A stretch of DNA of 64,000 bases, taken from Enoplolaimus lenunculus (taxonomy: Eukaryota > Nematoda > Enoplea > Enoplida > Thoracostomopsidae). The stretch lies in contig JASANG010001679.1 of NCBI GenBank assembly GCA_030248215.1, forward strand, positions 124,001 to 188,000. The letters run 5' to 3'. Positions 12,691 to 22,511 of the stretch are shown here, piece after piece. The notes below the pieces were generated by a model. The model had not been told where the DNA came from and did not search any database. It was given only the letters and a program-made list of their open reading frames with translations. Within the stretch, counting starts at the first letter, position 1. Each line of letters begins with the position of its first letter. Position numbers and translations under genes: made by a program.

Positions 12691-13662
12691 ATCTAAATCC
12701 TAATTATATATATTTTGGCCCGTCTTACTTTTACAGTCGGGCATCCAGTTTTTGTAAGATACTTAAGGCTATTGTTTCGATTAAGCTTAGTTTTGACTTA
12801 TCTTCACGTTAACTGCAACGTAAAGTACAAAGTGGCCGGCATGCAACCAGAGGCCTAGCCAGAATTTTGGAATGGGAGGTACGTTCTGAGAAAAAATATC
12901 GAATGGGAAGTTACACATGTTCTCAACTGAATTAATCGCCTTACGATTGAAGCTAATATAACACTGGTTTCCACAGTGAATGTAGTTTCAGTTACTTGAG
13001 TTCTAAATAATAAATACGCACGCAGATAATCAATAAAATTGATTTTAGGCCTATTCTTGTCGCTACCACCCTGCTATCCAATATACGAACCTTATTCAAA
13101 ACTTTAAACTAGTTTACATAACACAATTATGACACAATAAACATATAAAAGTAAGTCAATCTAAGTCAATATAAGTTTCATTTTTTCAAATTTTTAAACA
13201 AATATTCGGCAAGAAACAATGCCGGAGATGGTCATGGTTTAAATCTTTGCGTTAGATTAATTCATAGGCGTTTGCATACGAATGATCCAGTTTTAATGTT
13301 TTTTATTACATATTTTGGCTTTCAATAAACTGTTAGATTAATTATCACTGACAAATACTTGGTTATTAAAGTAATTTGTTGTATGTGCTGCAGATGTCAT
13401 GCGCTTTTGAAATTTTTTAAGCAATTTTTAATTAAACAAAGTGAAAATATGTACAGTTTAAATAATAGGTAACAATCGCAGTTGTTCTTAATATCACGGC
13501 TATGTGTGTGGGGGGGTGTTTATATTTTTGACTGTTAAAAAAGTTTAGACCGATTGAGATCCCGTGCAACCGTTGCACAACGTCATTCTTTAGGAACTTT
13601 AGTTTTTTCTGATAGAAACTTCCGTATAAATAGTCAAATAGTTCGTTCAAATTTTCATTTTG

Positions 13663-13864
13663 TACACTGCATAAAATAGTGAGTCAAATTGACTCTCTCC
13701 AAAATAGGCTTTTCCTGACTACACAAACAGAGTCAATATTCGTCTCCACCAGAGTCAAACTGAGTCGAATTTGACTCAGGCGGTGTCAAATTTTGACTCA
13801 GTTTGTGTAGTCCGGAATAGTCTATTTCGGAGAGAGTTAATTTTACTCACGTTTTTGCAGTGTA
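13663..13864. mobile_element. hairpin MITE (family C)
   Basis: TACACTGCATAAAATAGTGA and AAATTGACTCTCTCC on the left face GGAGAGAGTTAATTTTACTC and TTTTTGCAGTGTA on the right. The core has the same ACTACACAAAC / GTTTGTGTAGT pairing as the other copies. Confidence 0.8.
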
Positions 13865-14559
13865 CTGGGCGATAGCCAGCTCAACTTGCTAGAGAGGTCT
13901 AAAAATATTTCAGGATGGGTGAAATTATAGTTAGACTAAGAAGTATAATTTGTCAATTCTAATCAAATGAAAATTTTAAGAAAACTAAAAACAGTTTGCA
14001 AATAAACGATAGTACACATGGGTTACTTAATGTTAAATACTATGCGCACTTAAACATGCACACTTTCGCTACGGTAAGGTGTGCACTTATGGCTCTGGCT
14101 TAGGCACACCTACGCCATTTCCTAATCCAAAAGCTTTCACTTAAGGGTAAACGGGATGGGAAGTGTATAAAAGGTCATAACGTCAGTGGTTGCCTACTCT
14201 TGTGCTAGAGCATTATCCATTCATGATACTGCAGTGAATGCATATTCACATCATTTAATTAAAACGTCAAACAAACAGTGATAAGTACTCTTCATGCGTG
14301 GTAAATGTGTCAACTTTGATAATCTGCAGTTGAGCGTCACAGGCGCTAAGTTCAAAATAAAAACCAACTTAAGTGCCCGCTTAAATAATTAAAACTTCAT
14401 TTTAGTGTTATCGCTTTTATCTGCTATCATCTATGCCAAAGTTCTGAATCGCTGAAACGATTTATTGACCAAATACAAACTAAAATTCAACGTTGAACTA
14501 AGCCTAAAGGTCAACAGCTATAAATGAACAGTGTTGTTAAAAAATTTTATAGATTGTGC

Positions 14560-14756
14560 GGCCCATGTTACTTTAAGGAGCGTCCAGGTTTCTGGTGGGT
14601 CTATAAAAGAGTAGGTTTAGATTCTAGATTACGTGTTTTTGCTTAGCCTTAGGCTTAGGCTTAGGCTTAGGAACTCATTTTTGCTACGTTTAGGCTCAGG
14701 CTTATGCTAAGGAATAGGCTTAATCCACTGTTGCGCCCCTTAAAGTAACATTGGCC
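14560..14756 (+). mobile_element. telomere-repeat MITE, family B (reference copy)
   Basis: The ends GGCCCATGTTACTTTAAGGA and CCTTAAAGTAACATTGGCC are inverted copies. The element is flanked on both sides by the perfect 8-bp duplication GATTGTGC (14552-14559 and 14757-14764). The interior is CCAGGTTTCTGGTGGGTC, AAAAGAGTAGGTTTAGATTC and two blocks of TTAGGC repeats separated by AACTCATTTTTGCTACG. It has no open frame. An 8-bp duplication fits hAT, P or Merlin superfamilies; the GGCC terminus is not a standard hAT end. Confidence 0.85.
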
Positions 14757-14764
14757 GATTGTGC

Positions 14765-16250
14765 AAGAAAAATGTTCATAATTGAATTTAATGCTAATAC
14801 TGTGCGAAATTTTTCACTTAGGAAAACGAAAGAAGACATCAGTAGTACAACAGGACCCCTGATGCGCCGCCGTGTGTATACTTTACGACCCTGGGATTCA
14901 CCAATTATCGCGAATCTGTCTGTAGGCTGATGATATACACATACAGTCTGTATAGGCGAAATATAAAATTGTAGTGCGGTTTTGTTTCAGATTGCGATGT
15001 TAATCTTTACGCCATAGACAAAATTGATTAAAATGTTAATCACCATTCTAAACTATGAACGCTCTATTTTTAAAAAGCTTTAGTATCATCGGCATATTAA
15101 ACATATTCATCATAAACGTCATATTTAGACCTGGTGCTGGGCACCTGCTATTCGTCTGCTTAATATGGTAGCAACAGTATCACGACAATTCGTCGACCCG
15201 ACAACTCGTTGCCCGATAACTTGGAATCCGAAATTTCGTCGACTCGACAATTCGTCGTCCATCATTAGGCTTAGGATTATACGTTTAGGATTATGCTTAG
15301 ACTTTATAGGTTATGGGACACTGTTGAGCGACAAGTTGTCGGTCGACGAATTGTCGTAGATTCGGTAGCGACATATGAAAAGAAAACTTTGTTTTACTAC
15401 GACATGCTGCAGAAGGCACGTAGCCAGCTCACCTTGCTCGACGGGTTAAAAAAGTGTCAGCAAGGGGGAATACAGGTTTTTGATGACTTTAAACAAGTTT
15501 GAAAAGCGTCCTAGGGGGAGGGCAAAATTCTTTCAGGTAAGGACTGAGGCACCTCTAACCTCCCTCTGCCCACGAGTCAGTGCTGCATCCGTAAAGACAG
15601 TAATTGGTCTGTAAATTCAAAAGATACGTGACATAGATCATATTACATTGCACAAACCTGCAAATTGGTTTGAGGTATATCAAAAATGTACGTTGTCAGG
15701 CACACGCACATTTGATTTGGACCGTAGTTAAAAACGGTTGGCGTACTATGGCGGATCTTAATACGGGGGAGGTACACTACGACGTATACGCTTCCGAACA
15801 GTTAAAGCTAAGATGTTAATGCTTAGCATTAAAATGGCGTTCGGATTCTCGCTCGCAAATTTTGCCCACTATATTACCGCCGTCCCCTTTCAGAATTTTC
15901 TGGGTTCGCCACTGAGTGTGCATCGAAAATATAATAACAGGCGGTGTGTCGCATTGTGCGTTTCATGCCGAATCCCTCCTTGTCAAGGTAATTTGAAGGG
16001 GCCATGGTCCCCGTGCCCCCCTTCCTGTGGCACTGTCCACAGCACAGTTCGAAATTACGACGATAATATAATATATTATAACAGGTGTATTTCAGTCAAT
16101 TTGGGTACATACATAGATCACAAAAGGTAATTTGCGTTGAAATAATAACATATTTAATCTTTATATTAAACCGTTTTTCAGCATATTCCATTTGGTACTG
16201 TATATATTCGAAATTAAGGCTATTTTCCTGTGCCTTTAACCATTGTGGGC
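14765..16250. other. Intergenic stretch with repeat fragments
   Basis: No recognisable gene. It holds a CGTCGACCCGACAACTCGTC-type palindromic stretch (about 15185-15360, mirrored by GTCGGTCGACGAATTGTCG), loose TTAGGATTA words near 15265-15300 and a family G copy at 15412-15585 (GTAGCCAGCTCACCTTGCT). The frame at 15813-16130 has no family resemblance. Confidence 0.45.
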
Positions 16251-16251
16251 A

Positions 16252-16470
16252 GTGGCGGATCCAGAAATTCCTGGTGGGGGATGCACAAGTGTAAACGCGT
16301 AATTCAACGCATAGTTGCAATGCCGGATATATATCAGTTACAAAGGGCGGCGGAGGGTGGGTTAAAAATAAATAACAGTCCGTAAACCGAATAACAGGAG
16401 GGATACCCTCTGGAGATGCCAAATAAATATCAGTCCCATCTCTCTTATTCGGGTCACTACAGTACTGACT
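16252..16470. repeat. decayed family F right half after a GTGGCGGATCCAG end
   Basis: 16252 begins AGTGGCGGATCCAGAAATTC, an end also seen inverted at 19726-19746 and 19979-19996. It continues into GGGCGGCGGAGGGTGGGTT, AACAGTCCGTAAACCGAAT and CTTATTCGGGTCACTACAGT, the right half of family F. Confidence 0.5.
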
Positions 16471-16796
16471 TTGTACGCATATGTCAAACAGCTGCTTTCA
16501 CAGCAAAGCATATTTTTTTGCTAATTTATAAATTCGCTCCAGCATCTAACGGTAGAGACTGTATCAGATTGAGATATATGCATTACTTAATGCGCCGACT
16601 ACCGAGACTAATACACTTAAATCTAATCTTAAAATCAGGTTTAGATTAAAACCTATGTTTACAAGACATGTTCTACGCATAGACCTATTTCCTTAGTAGT
16701 GTTTATGGTAACATTTACCTTATGCAGGACATTATTGCTCCTGGTCTTTCTACCTGTTTCAATGGCTGCTTGTTACCATTAATATACAGAATGTCA

Positions 16797-17001
16797 AGGT
16801 GTAACTGGAGGTGAAAAAAACCGGAGCCGGAGGTCAACAAAACTTACCGAAGCCTGCCTGCGGTGAAGCCGGAAGTGAAACGAAATTAGGTAGTTAAAAT
16901 GACGATTAATTAGTTAATTTTAGCTAATATATGTGATTTATTGTTTAATCGTTTGGTTTTACGTTTTTTTTACTGAGGCAGACCTCTGGTTGTACCCTGG
17001 T
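16797..17001. repeat. CCGGAGCCGG element related to family E
   Basis: AAGGTGTAACTGGAGGTGAA on the left is mirrored by CAGACCTCTGGTTGTACCCT on the right. The interior has GGAGCCGGAGG words and a conserved AT-rich middle also seen at 27287-27578 and 34444-34763. Confidence 0.55.
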
Positions 17002-17434
17002 ACGTAGACTGAAGTCGGGTCATATTGCTTTCACTTTTGAAATCAGATAATATGTCAGCGTTGGCAACCGGCATGAAGTTTACAAGCTTGAAACAAAGCA
17101 TGTAAGCCTAACTTAGGCCACATCTTCATTTTAAAATGTGCCAGCAAGTTCGGTATCTGGTTATATCCTGTGTAGTGCACAGCGCAGTCGGTATTAATAG
17201 CCGACAAAATAAAGCTCCCAAGCTAAAGCGGATCCAGAAATTTCTGACGTGGGGGTCAGCTGCGCGATCACAGTTGAAATAATATTGCGAGCAGTGAGCG
17301 AGAATTTAAACGCATAAGCACCAAAATCAATTGCAACATTTTGGTTTTGGTCTCTGGGGTGGAACTTGTCTTGGGCGTATTCTTTAGAATTGACAGTGAC
17401 AATAAATACCAGTGTCAGCGGAATGAAGTACACA

Positions 17435-17527
17435 TACACTGTAAAAAATAGTGACTCAAATTGACTCTGTCCGAAATAGGCTTTTCCTGACTACACAAAC
17501 GGAGTCAAATTCGACTCCGCCAGAATC
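17435..17527. repeat. half of hairpin family C
   Basis: TACACTGTAAAAAATAGTGA through GGAGTCAAATTCGACTCCGC is the left arm of family C. The right arm is absent, and the sequence changes abruptly at about 17527. Confidence 0.7.
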
Positions 17528-17754
17528 AGCGGCCGAGATCATAAGCATTTGGATTCCAAAATTCCAATGGATTTTGCGGTTTTCGACCTGTTGCGGCCAA
17601 GATTAGCACAGTATATTTCAACATATGAGTTATTAAGCAGTCCAGCCGGTGACACAACCCAGGGGAACACAGAACTGACATGACGCAACAATTTCCATAG
17701 TTAGGAATTTTGCGTGGGCAGATGACTTTCCACATCGAAATGTTATACCGAGCC

Positions 17755-17869
17755 ACAGGGCTTAGGCTTAGGTATAAGTTCATTCTTTACGCTAAGGTTT
17801 AGGCTTAGACTTAGGCAGGCTTAGGAATATGCTTATACTACTGTTACGGCCCTGTTCTTTACACTGGCC
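17755..17869 (+). mobile_element. telomere-repeat MITE, family A (left end lost)
   Basis: TTAGGC blocks around ATAAGTTCATTCTTTACGC lead into ACTACTGTTACGGCCCTGTT and CTTTACACTGGCC, the family A right end. No left inverted end is present. Confidence 0.7.
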
Positions 17870-18302
17870 GCGTTTTTTATCTGCTTATTATCAGACAGGA
17901 AAGGGTAAGTGATTATTAATGAAATAGTGTGACATCGATTGCTCTGCAGAGACAAATTTAAAATTCCAAGTTAGCATAAAAAGTAGTTATTATTACAAGT
18001 TGTTTATTTTACAGTTTAATTTTAGTTACATTAAATATTGGTAATTAAGAATGTCGCCCACGCGTCGGTTACGTGTTTAGCGCCTCTGCATCCCCAAATC
18101 AAAGCCACCTTAATCCTAAGGGTCCCCTCACCAAATATGAAAATAAGGATTCTTTTTGCATTAAACTTTTTTAACTTCTTCAAATATATTGACACCATCT
18201 GGTTTCGTTCCCGTTTCGCTGGCGACATTTTCTTCAACTGAGATTCGCATGAGGCGGATGGTTTGATACAAACACAGCACTACAAAGCTTTTATGTGCTT
18301 AA

Positions 18303-18565
18303 CCCTTTCTCACATGAATATTTTCTATTTCCCCTGAGACCTACTTTTATGCTAGGATTCGAACTCCAGTGACTGGAGTGGGAGGCGTATACCATCACCA
18401 CTCAGCTATAGGAGCTTGATGCTCGAGCCCGAGGTTGCTCTCACGTCTCGTGGTGATTTAGTACTATGTATACGTGTTGCAATTGTTAAACACGGTGCGA
18501 TATATACTATTTAACGTATATACACTGCGCTGAGTTGCCTATAGGCAACCCAATGTGAGAAGGGG
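18303..18565 (-). mobile_element. TTAA-flanked piggyBac-like MITE with tRNA-like core (family H)
   Basis: The ends CCCTTTCTCACATG and CAATGTGAGAAGGGG are inverted copies flanked by TTAA on both sides, as in piggyBac-type insertions. On the minus strand at 18351-18417 there is a tRNA-like segment. It has box A TAGCTGAGTGG, the loop CTCCCAC (CCC in the anticodon place) and box B AGTTCGAATCC. A pairing acceptor stem is not evident. A second copy with a lost left end is at 59353-59589 and a third, reversed, at 62057-62317. Confidence 0.75.
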
Positions 18566-18838
18566 TTAAACACGTTGTTTTTGACGCGGTCAGAACATTA
18601 GATACGCTTTAAATAAGAATCTGGTGGGCGGGACAATTTTGACATAGGCGCCCCTCGTATGTGACTCTAGGGAATCCTGTTGCACACTAATGAAGGAACT
18701 GGCAGGTGGTAACTCATTTTCAATGCTTTACATTGTACTTTGTTAACCCACCAGAATGCAACGATGCCGCGGCGTTTCGTCCACCGACATTACGTAACCC
18801 GAAATGTCATCTCATAGACCCGACGATTAGAAGCCCAC

Positions 18839-19097
18839 TACACTGTAAATTGCAGTGAATTGCCTTTAACTCAGAATGAGTTGAATCACCCAGTCTGCGT
18901 TAGGACTATCAGAACTCACAATTGTGACTTTATTCAACTCTTTCTAATTTGATTCATCAGCTCCTCGGAAGTCAACATAACTCATAGAGACAATCAACTC
19001 AACTCAGAGTGAGTTAAAGTTTACTGTTATTAACTCAGAAAAAACTAACTTTCCGTCTGAGTTGATTAATAATTAACTCACTGCAATTTACAGTGTG
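18839..19097. mobile_element. hairpin MITE (family D, best copy)
   Basis: TACACTGTAAATTGCAGTGA at the left is exactly mirrored by TCACTGCAATTTACAGTGTG at the right (last base differs). The interior alternates TGAGTT and AACTCA and is largely self-complementary. Confidence 0.75.
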
Positions 19098-19325
19098 CTC
19101 GGCTTTATGCATAGGCTTATCATTATGATTAGGATTCTAACAGAACTTAATACTTGTTATAGAATTTTGTGCCATCTACCGGGCACATCCCGCGTATAAA
19201 TTAGCGTTAACGATGCAGACAAGTTTAGAGTAATTTACTAATTTAAGTGCAACAGACTTTTTGTTACCCAAAGACAAAGTAAGTGCTTACTAGCCAATGT
19301 AGCAAGTCAACAACGCTACAGTTAA

Positions 19326-19746
19326 TGGCGGATACATGGGGGGTCACCCCAGCCGTGGCGACCCCCAACAGCATGTCAACAAAAATTATATAGAGTGTCA
19401 ATTGCTGTTCTACGCTGTTCCGAAATTAGCAGGCAGTTCTAACTCATTCAAAAACAGAAACAGATGTTGCTGAAGCTGACTGGATTTTGCTTTTTCAAAA
19501 CTGAATTGGCTTCTGAATCTGAGCCTTTAGTTTGTGCCTGTGTGAAACCAAACCTGAACTTTTATGTTGCCACCCTGTTGTTTAGATCTAAATTGGGTTG
19601 ATGCGTTAGTTTTATTTTGCGATTCCATGTCAATTGAACGAACAATTTTATTGCAACAGTTCGTGGTTTGTGTGTGGATCAAAAACAAGTTTATTACCTA
19701 TGAAATTTTGCCCCCCCCCCCATTGTGAGATCCTGGATCCGCCACT
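19326..19746. repeat. element with GGCGGAT ends
   Basis: It starts AATGGCGGATACATGGGGGG and ends GATCCTGGATCCGCCACTGG. A run of eleven C lies just before the right end. The ends match those at 16252 and 19979-19996, so this is probably a short non-autonomous element with an unrecognised interior. Confidence 0.45.
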
Positions 19747-20187
19747 GGCTACAGTTTTGATTCAAAATGCACTATTCAGTGCTGAAATATTAAATTACAA
19801 TGTTGTTTAAAGCACTGGTCAACTTATGTGGGGACAATCCAGTCCATACCCCGCAGCGGTATTCAAATTTAAAATTAATTGTGACAAGATTTATCACTAA
19901 AATAGCGTTTTATTTGTTGCTTGCATCGCTCGCGAGCCTTTTCACTATTATATATATCGCGCAGCCCACATCAGAAATGCTTGGATCCGCCACAGGTGTG
20001 AAGGTTCAGCCTCTATTAGACAAATCTGGAAAACTGCGTCTCAGGCAGTCATGCCTTTCTCCTCCGGTTAGACAAGAAATCGCAGTCTAAGTGAACTCTG
20101 TCTGTAACCACCTGAATTTTATACATTTACCATTCAAATCTTCACATCTCTATCAATCAATCTTACTGTACTCCGGCAAATGACTTC

Positions 20188-20350
20188 GGCCAATGTATAG
20201 AACGGGGCCGTAACAGTAATATAAGCAGCTTCCTACGCCTAACTCTAAGCCTAAGCCTAAGTGCAAAGATAAGCATATACGTAAGCCGAAGCCTAAGCAA
20301 AAATTGGTCTAAAGCTTACACTTGCGCTATTGTAATTCCGAGGGCCTTCT
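20188..20350 (-). mobile_element. telomere-repeat MITE, family A, antisense and decayed at one end
   Basis: GGCCAATGTATAGAACGGGG, then CCTAAG blocks, CTAAGCAAAAATTGGTCTAA and a degraded distal end near GAGGGCC. It has the same order as the other A copies, reversed. Confidence 0.65.
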
Positions 20351-20551
20351 TGCCAAAGCGGTTCTACTTTATGGAGTCGATATTGCACTAAAACATATTT
20401 ACAAATTTATGATAATGAAATTTAAGCCTATATATAAAAACGTATCTATCACTGGTATAGCCAGAATTTGGCCAGAGGGTAATACGTCCTATAAAAATTC
20501 CAAACCGGTTTCTTATGGTACCAGCTAAAAAAGTGCCTAAAACCGATAGAA

Positions 20552-20863
20552 GGCCGATGTAAATATCAGAGGCGGAACGTTTTTCTGTGGGACTACAAAA
20601 GAGTAAGCTTAAGCTTTAGACTAATTTGATTTGCTTGGCTTACGCTTAGGCTTAGGCTTATGCTTAGGAATATGCTCATTCTTACACAGTAGGTTTAGGT
20701 TTAGGCTTAGGCTTAGGCTTAGGAATATGCGCATTCTTACACTTAGGCTTAGTCTTAGACTTAGGCTTAGGAACATGCTCATTCTTGCACTTAGGCTTAG
20801 GCTTAGACTTACGCTTAGGAATATGCTCATAATACTGTTCCGCTCCTGTTCTTTACACTGGCC
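20552..20863 (+). mobile_element. telomere-repeat MITE, family A, internally expanded
   Basis: The left end is GGCCGATGTAAATATCAG and the right end CTGTTCTTTACACTGGCC. Four tandem units of about 60 bp lie between them. Each is a TTAGGC block closed by an AGGAATATGCTCATTCTTAC-type spacer, so this copy is about 310 bp against the usual 185. The long frames on both strands here are translations of the hexamer (Leu-Arg or Leu-Ser runs), not genes. Confidence 0.75.
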
Positions 20864-21282
20864 GACAAAAATCACAAAAGCCGGTTTGGATCCGTAAATC
20901 ACCTGACTACACCCCTACATTTGAATCTTTTAAACAACGCAGCATGTCGTCCCACTGTATATAGAGACTTGCCTTACATAATTCACTCGATTTTAATTTT
21001 GTTAATTTTTAAATTAATATATGCCATACGGCTTCCCTTTTATTCAAATTATAAGAAATGACGATGGTTTTTTGCTATATTTTGAAACGAATTACGACAA
21101 ATGAGTTTAATATTTTTTTAATCCTAAAAGCATATTGCAATCTATTAACAAAATTATATTTTCTTGTCTATAGCCTATACCGGCTCTTGTACACATTCCA
21201 CAACGTTTACGCTTGTACTAAGGTTTAGGTTTACGAAAACGTGTAACTATAACCTAAGCCTCCGCATGTTAAGCCTTTATAT

Positions 21283-21714
21283 ACTGTAGTGACCAGAATA
21301 GGGAGGTAACAAGAGGGGGTCCCCATGTTGAGTCCCAATCAATAAGAGTCCGTATCCCTAATAAGAGTCCGTAACCGGATAGAGTCCATAAACATTAATT
21401 AGAGTGCACAAATGTCAATTATTTCCAATTGTAGTGCATAAATGACTCAAGGACCAAAGAAAGTTGAGTTCAAATCTTTAAAGCATACTTAAGTTTTGAA
21501 AGTATTCTTAAGTACAACCTTGTATTATCGCTCAAGTTTTTGATACAAGACAAACGTTTAATTCAACGGATAGTTGCAGTACCGGATATGTCAGTAACAA
21601 AGGGCGGCGGAGGACGGGCTAAAATAAATAACAGTCCGTAGCCGAATAACAGGGGTACCCTTTCGACAAGCCAAATAAATATCAGTTCCCCCTGTTATTC
21701 GGGTTACTACAGTA
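21283..21714. mobile_element. family F element, most complete copy
   Basis: CTGTAGTGACCAGAATAGGG at the left is mirrored by CTGTTATTCGGGTTACTACA at the right, with TA at both outer edges, which suggests a Tc1/mariner-like TA target. The interior contains repeated AATAAGAGTCCGTA words and a GGGCGGCGGAGG stretch. No transposase frame. Fragments elsewhere are at 5590, 6895, 12598, 16252 and 58545. Confidence 0.65.
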
Positions 21715-22234
21715 CCTTAATTGTAGCCGAAAGTGTACACAAGAGCCCAATCCGTTTACCCATATACAAATAATGAAAACACTACGCAATGCACCTCAAA
21801 AACCACTATTTCCAGCGGAGTTACGCTCTCACAAACATTTCGGGATAAAATAGTTTTTCGTTTTGGCTCCAGAGATCCATTGAGGCTTTCTAAATAGTAA
21901 CTAGAGCGCCATGTTTATATTAAACTATCTTTGGCCGATTTCTAGTTCCCGCTTAGTATTGGCTGAAAACATTTATATAATGACATTTTCTTCTTCACTA
22001 ATCTTGTTAAAACAACAGTATTTGTCTATTTTTTAAAACACAACAACAAAACAGTGGAAAAGATGTATTATATTAAATAAGTTTCAAACCGAACATAAAC
22101 ACTGTCATATTGAGTCAAAGGGACGTTCACATGCAATAACAGCTAAAACAGCTAAAGCATTAACATATGACACATTTTCTTTTCGTTAAGATTCCTGAAA
22201 TGCCAAAAATAATCATGAGCTACCACAACGATGA

Positions 22235-22437
22235 GCAGGGTCGGAGCAGCCACCCCCCATACCCCTCCTTTAAGGGGGACTCCGCCCCTCAAGGCGCCCC
22301 CAACTTAACCAGGCGAAACAAAAACCGCATAAGTTTTATAATGCGTCAGGCTTCTCGCTCGCTTCGCTCGAGGGTTTGGGGCCCCTACCCTGAAATTTGG
22401 GGGGAGCCCCCATCCCTGCCTGCTCCGGCACTGACGA
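22235..22437. repeat. GC-rich palindromic repeat (family J)
   Basis: CAGGGTCGGAGCAGCCACCC at the left is mirrored by GCCTGCTCCGGCACTGA at the right. The interior has GGGGACTCCGCCCC and GGGGCCCCTACCC blocks and an AGGCTTCTCGCTCGCTTCGC palindrome. Relatives: 39091-39275, 44562-44640 (half) and 63520-63692. Confidence 0.65.
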
Positions 22438-22511
22438 TGAGTCTGTTATAGATCGAACACAGTAATTTTTAACGCGAAACTATAATTCAAATTAACATTT
22501 AACATAACATA

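Noticed and set aside
17526-17783. 85-codon minus-strand frame
   Set aside because: It is bounded by a half hairpin element and a truncated MITE; no conserved motif.
18031-18241. Minus-strand frame MSPAKRERNQMVSIYLKKLK and an overlapping 29-residue frame MRISVEENVASETGTKPDGV
   Set aside because: Codon pattern is suggestive, but no splice partners, no family match and two competing frames.
18351-18417. Functional tRNA gene
   Set aside because: Box A and box B are present, but I see no paired acceptor stem and the segment is repeated inside MITEs, so it is called tRNA-like only.
20621-20902. Long frames on both strands with Leu-Arg or Leu-Ser runs
   Set aside because: They are translations of TTAGGC repeats inside a family A MITE.
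22167-22451. 94-codon plus-strand frame just upstream of the ankyrin gene
   Set aside because: Mostly translation of the GC-rich family J repeat.
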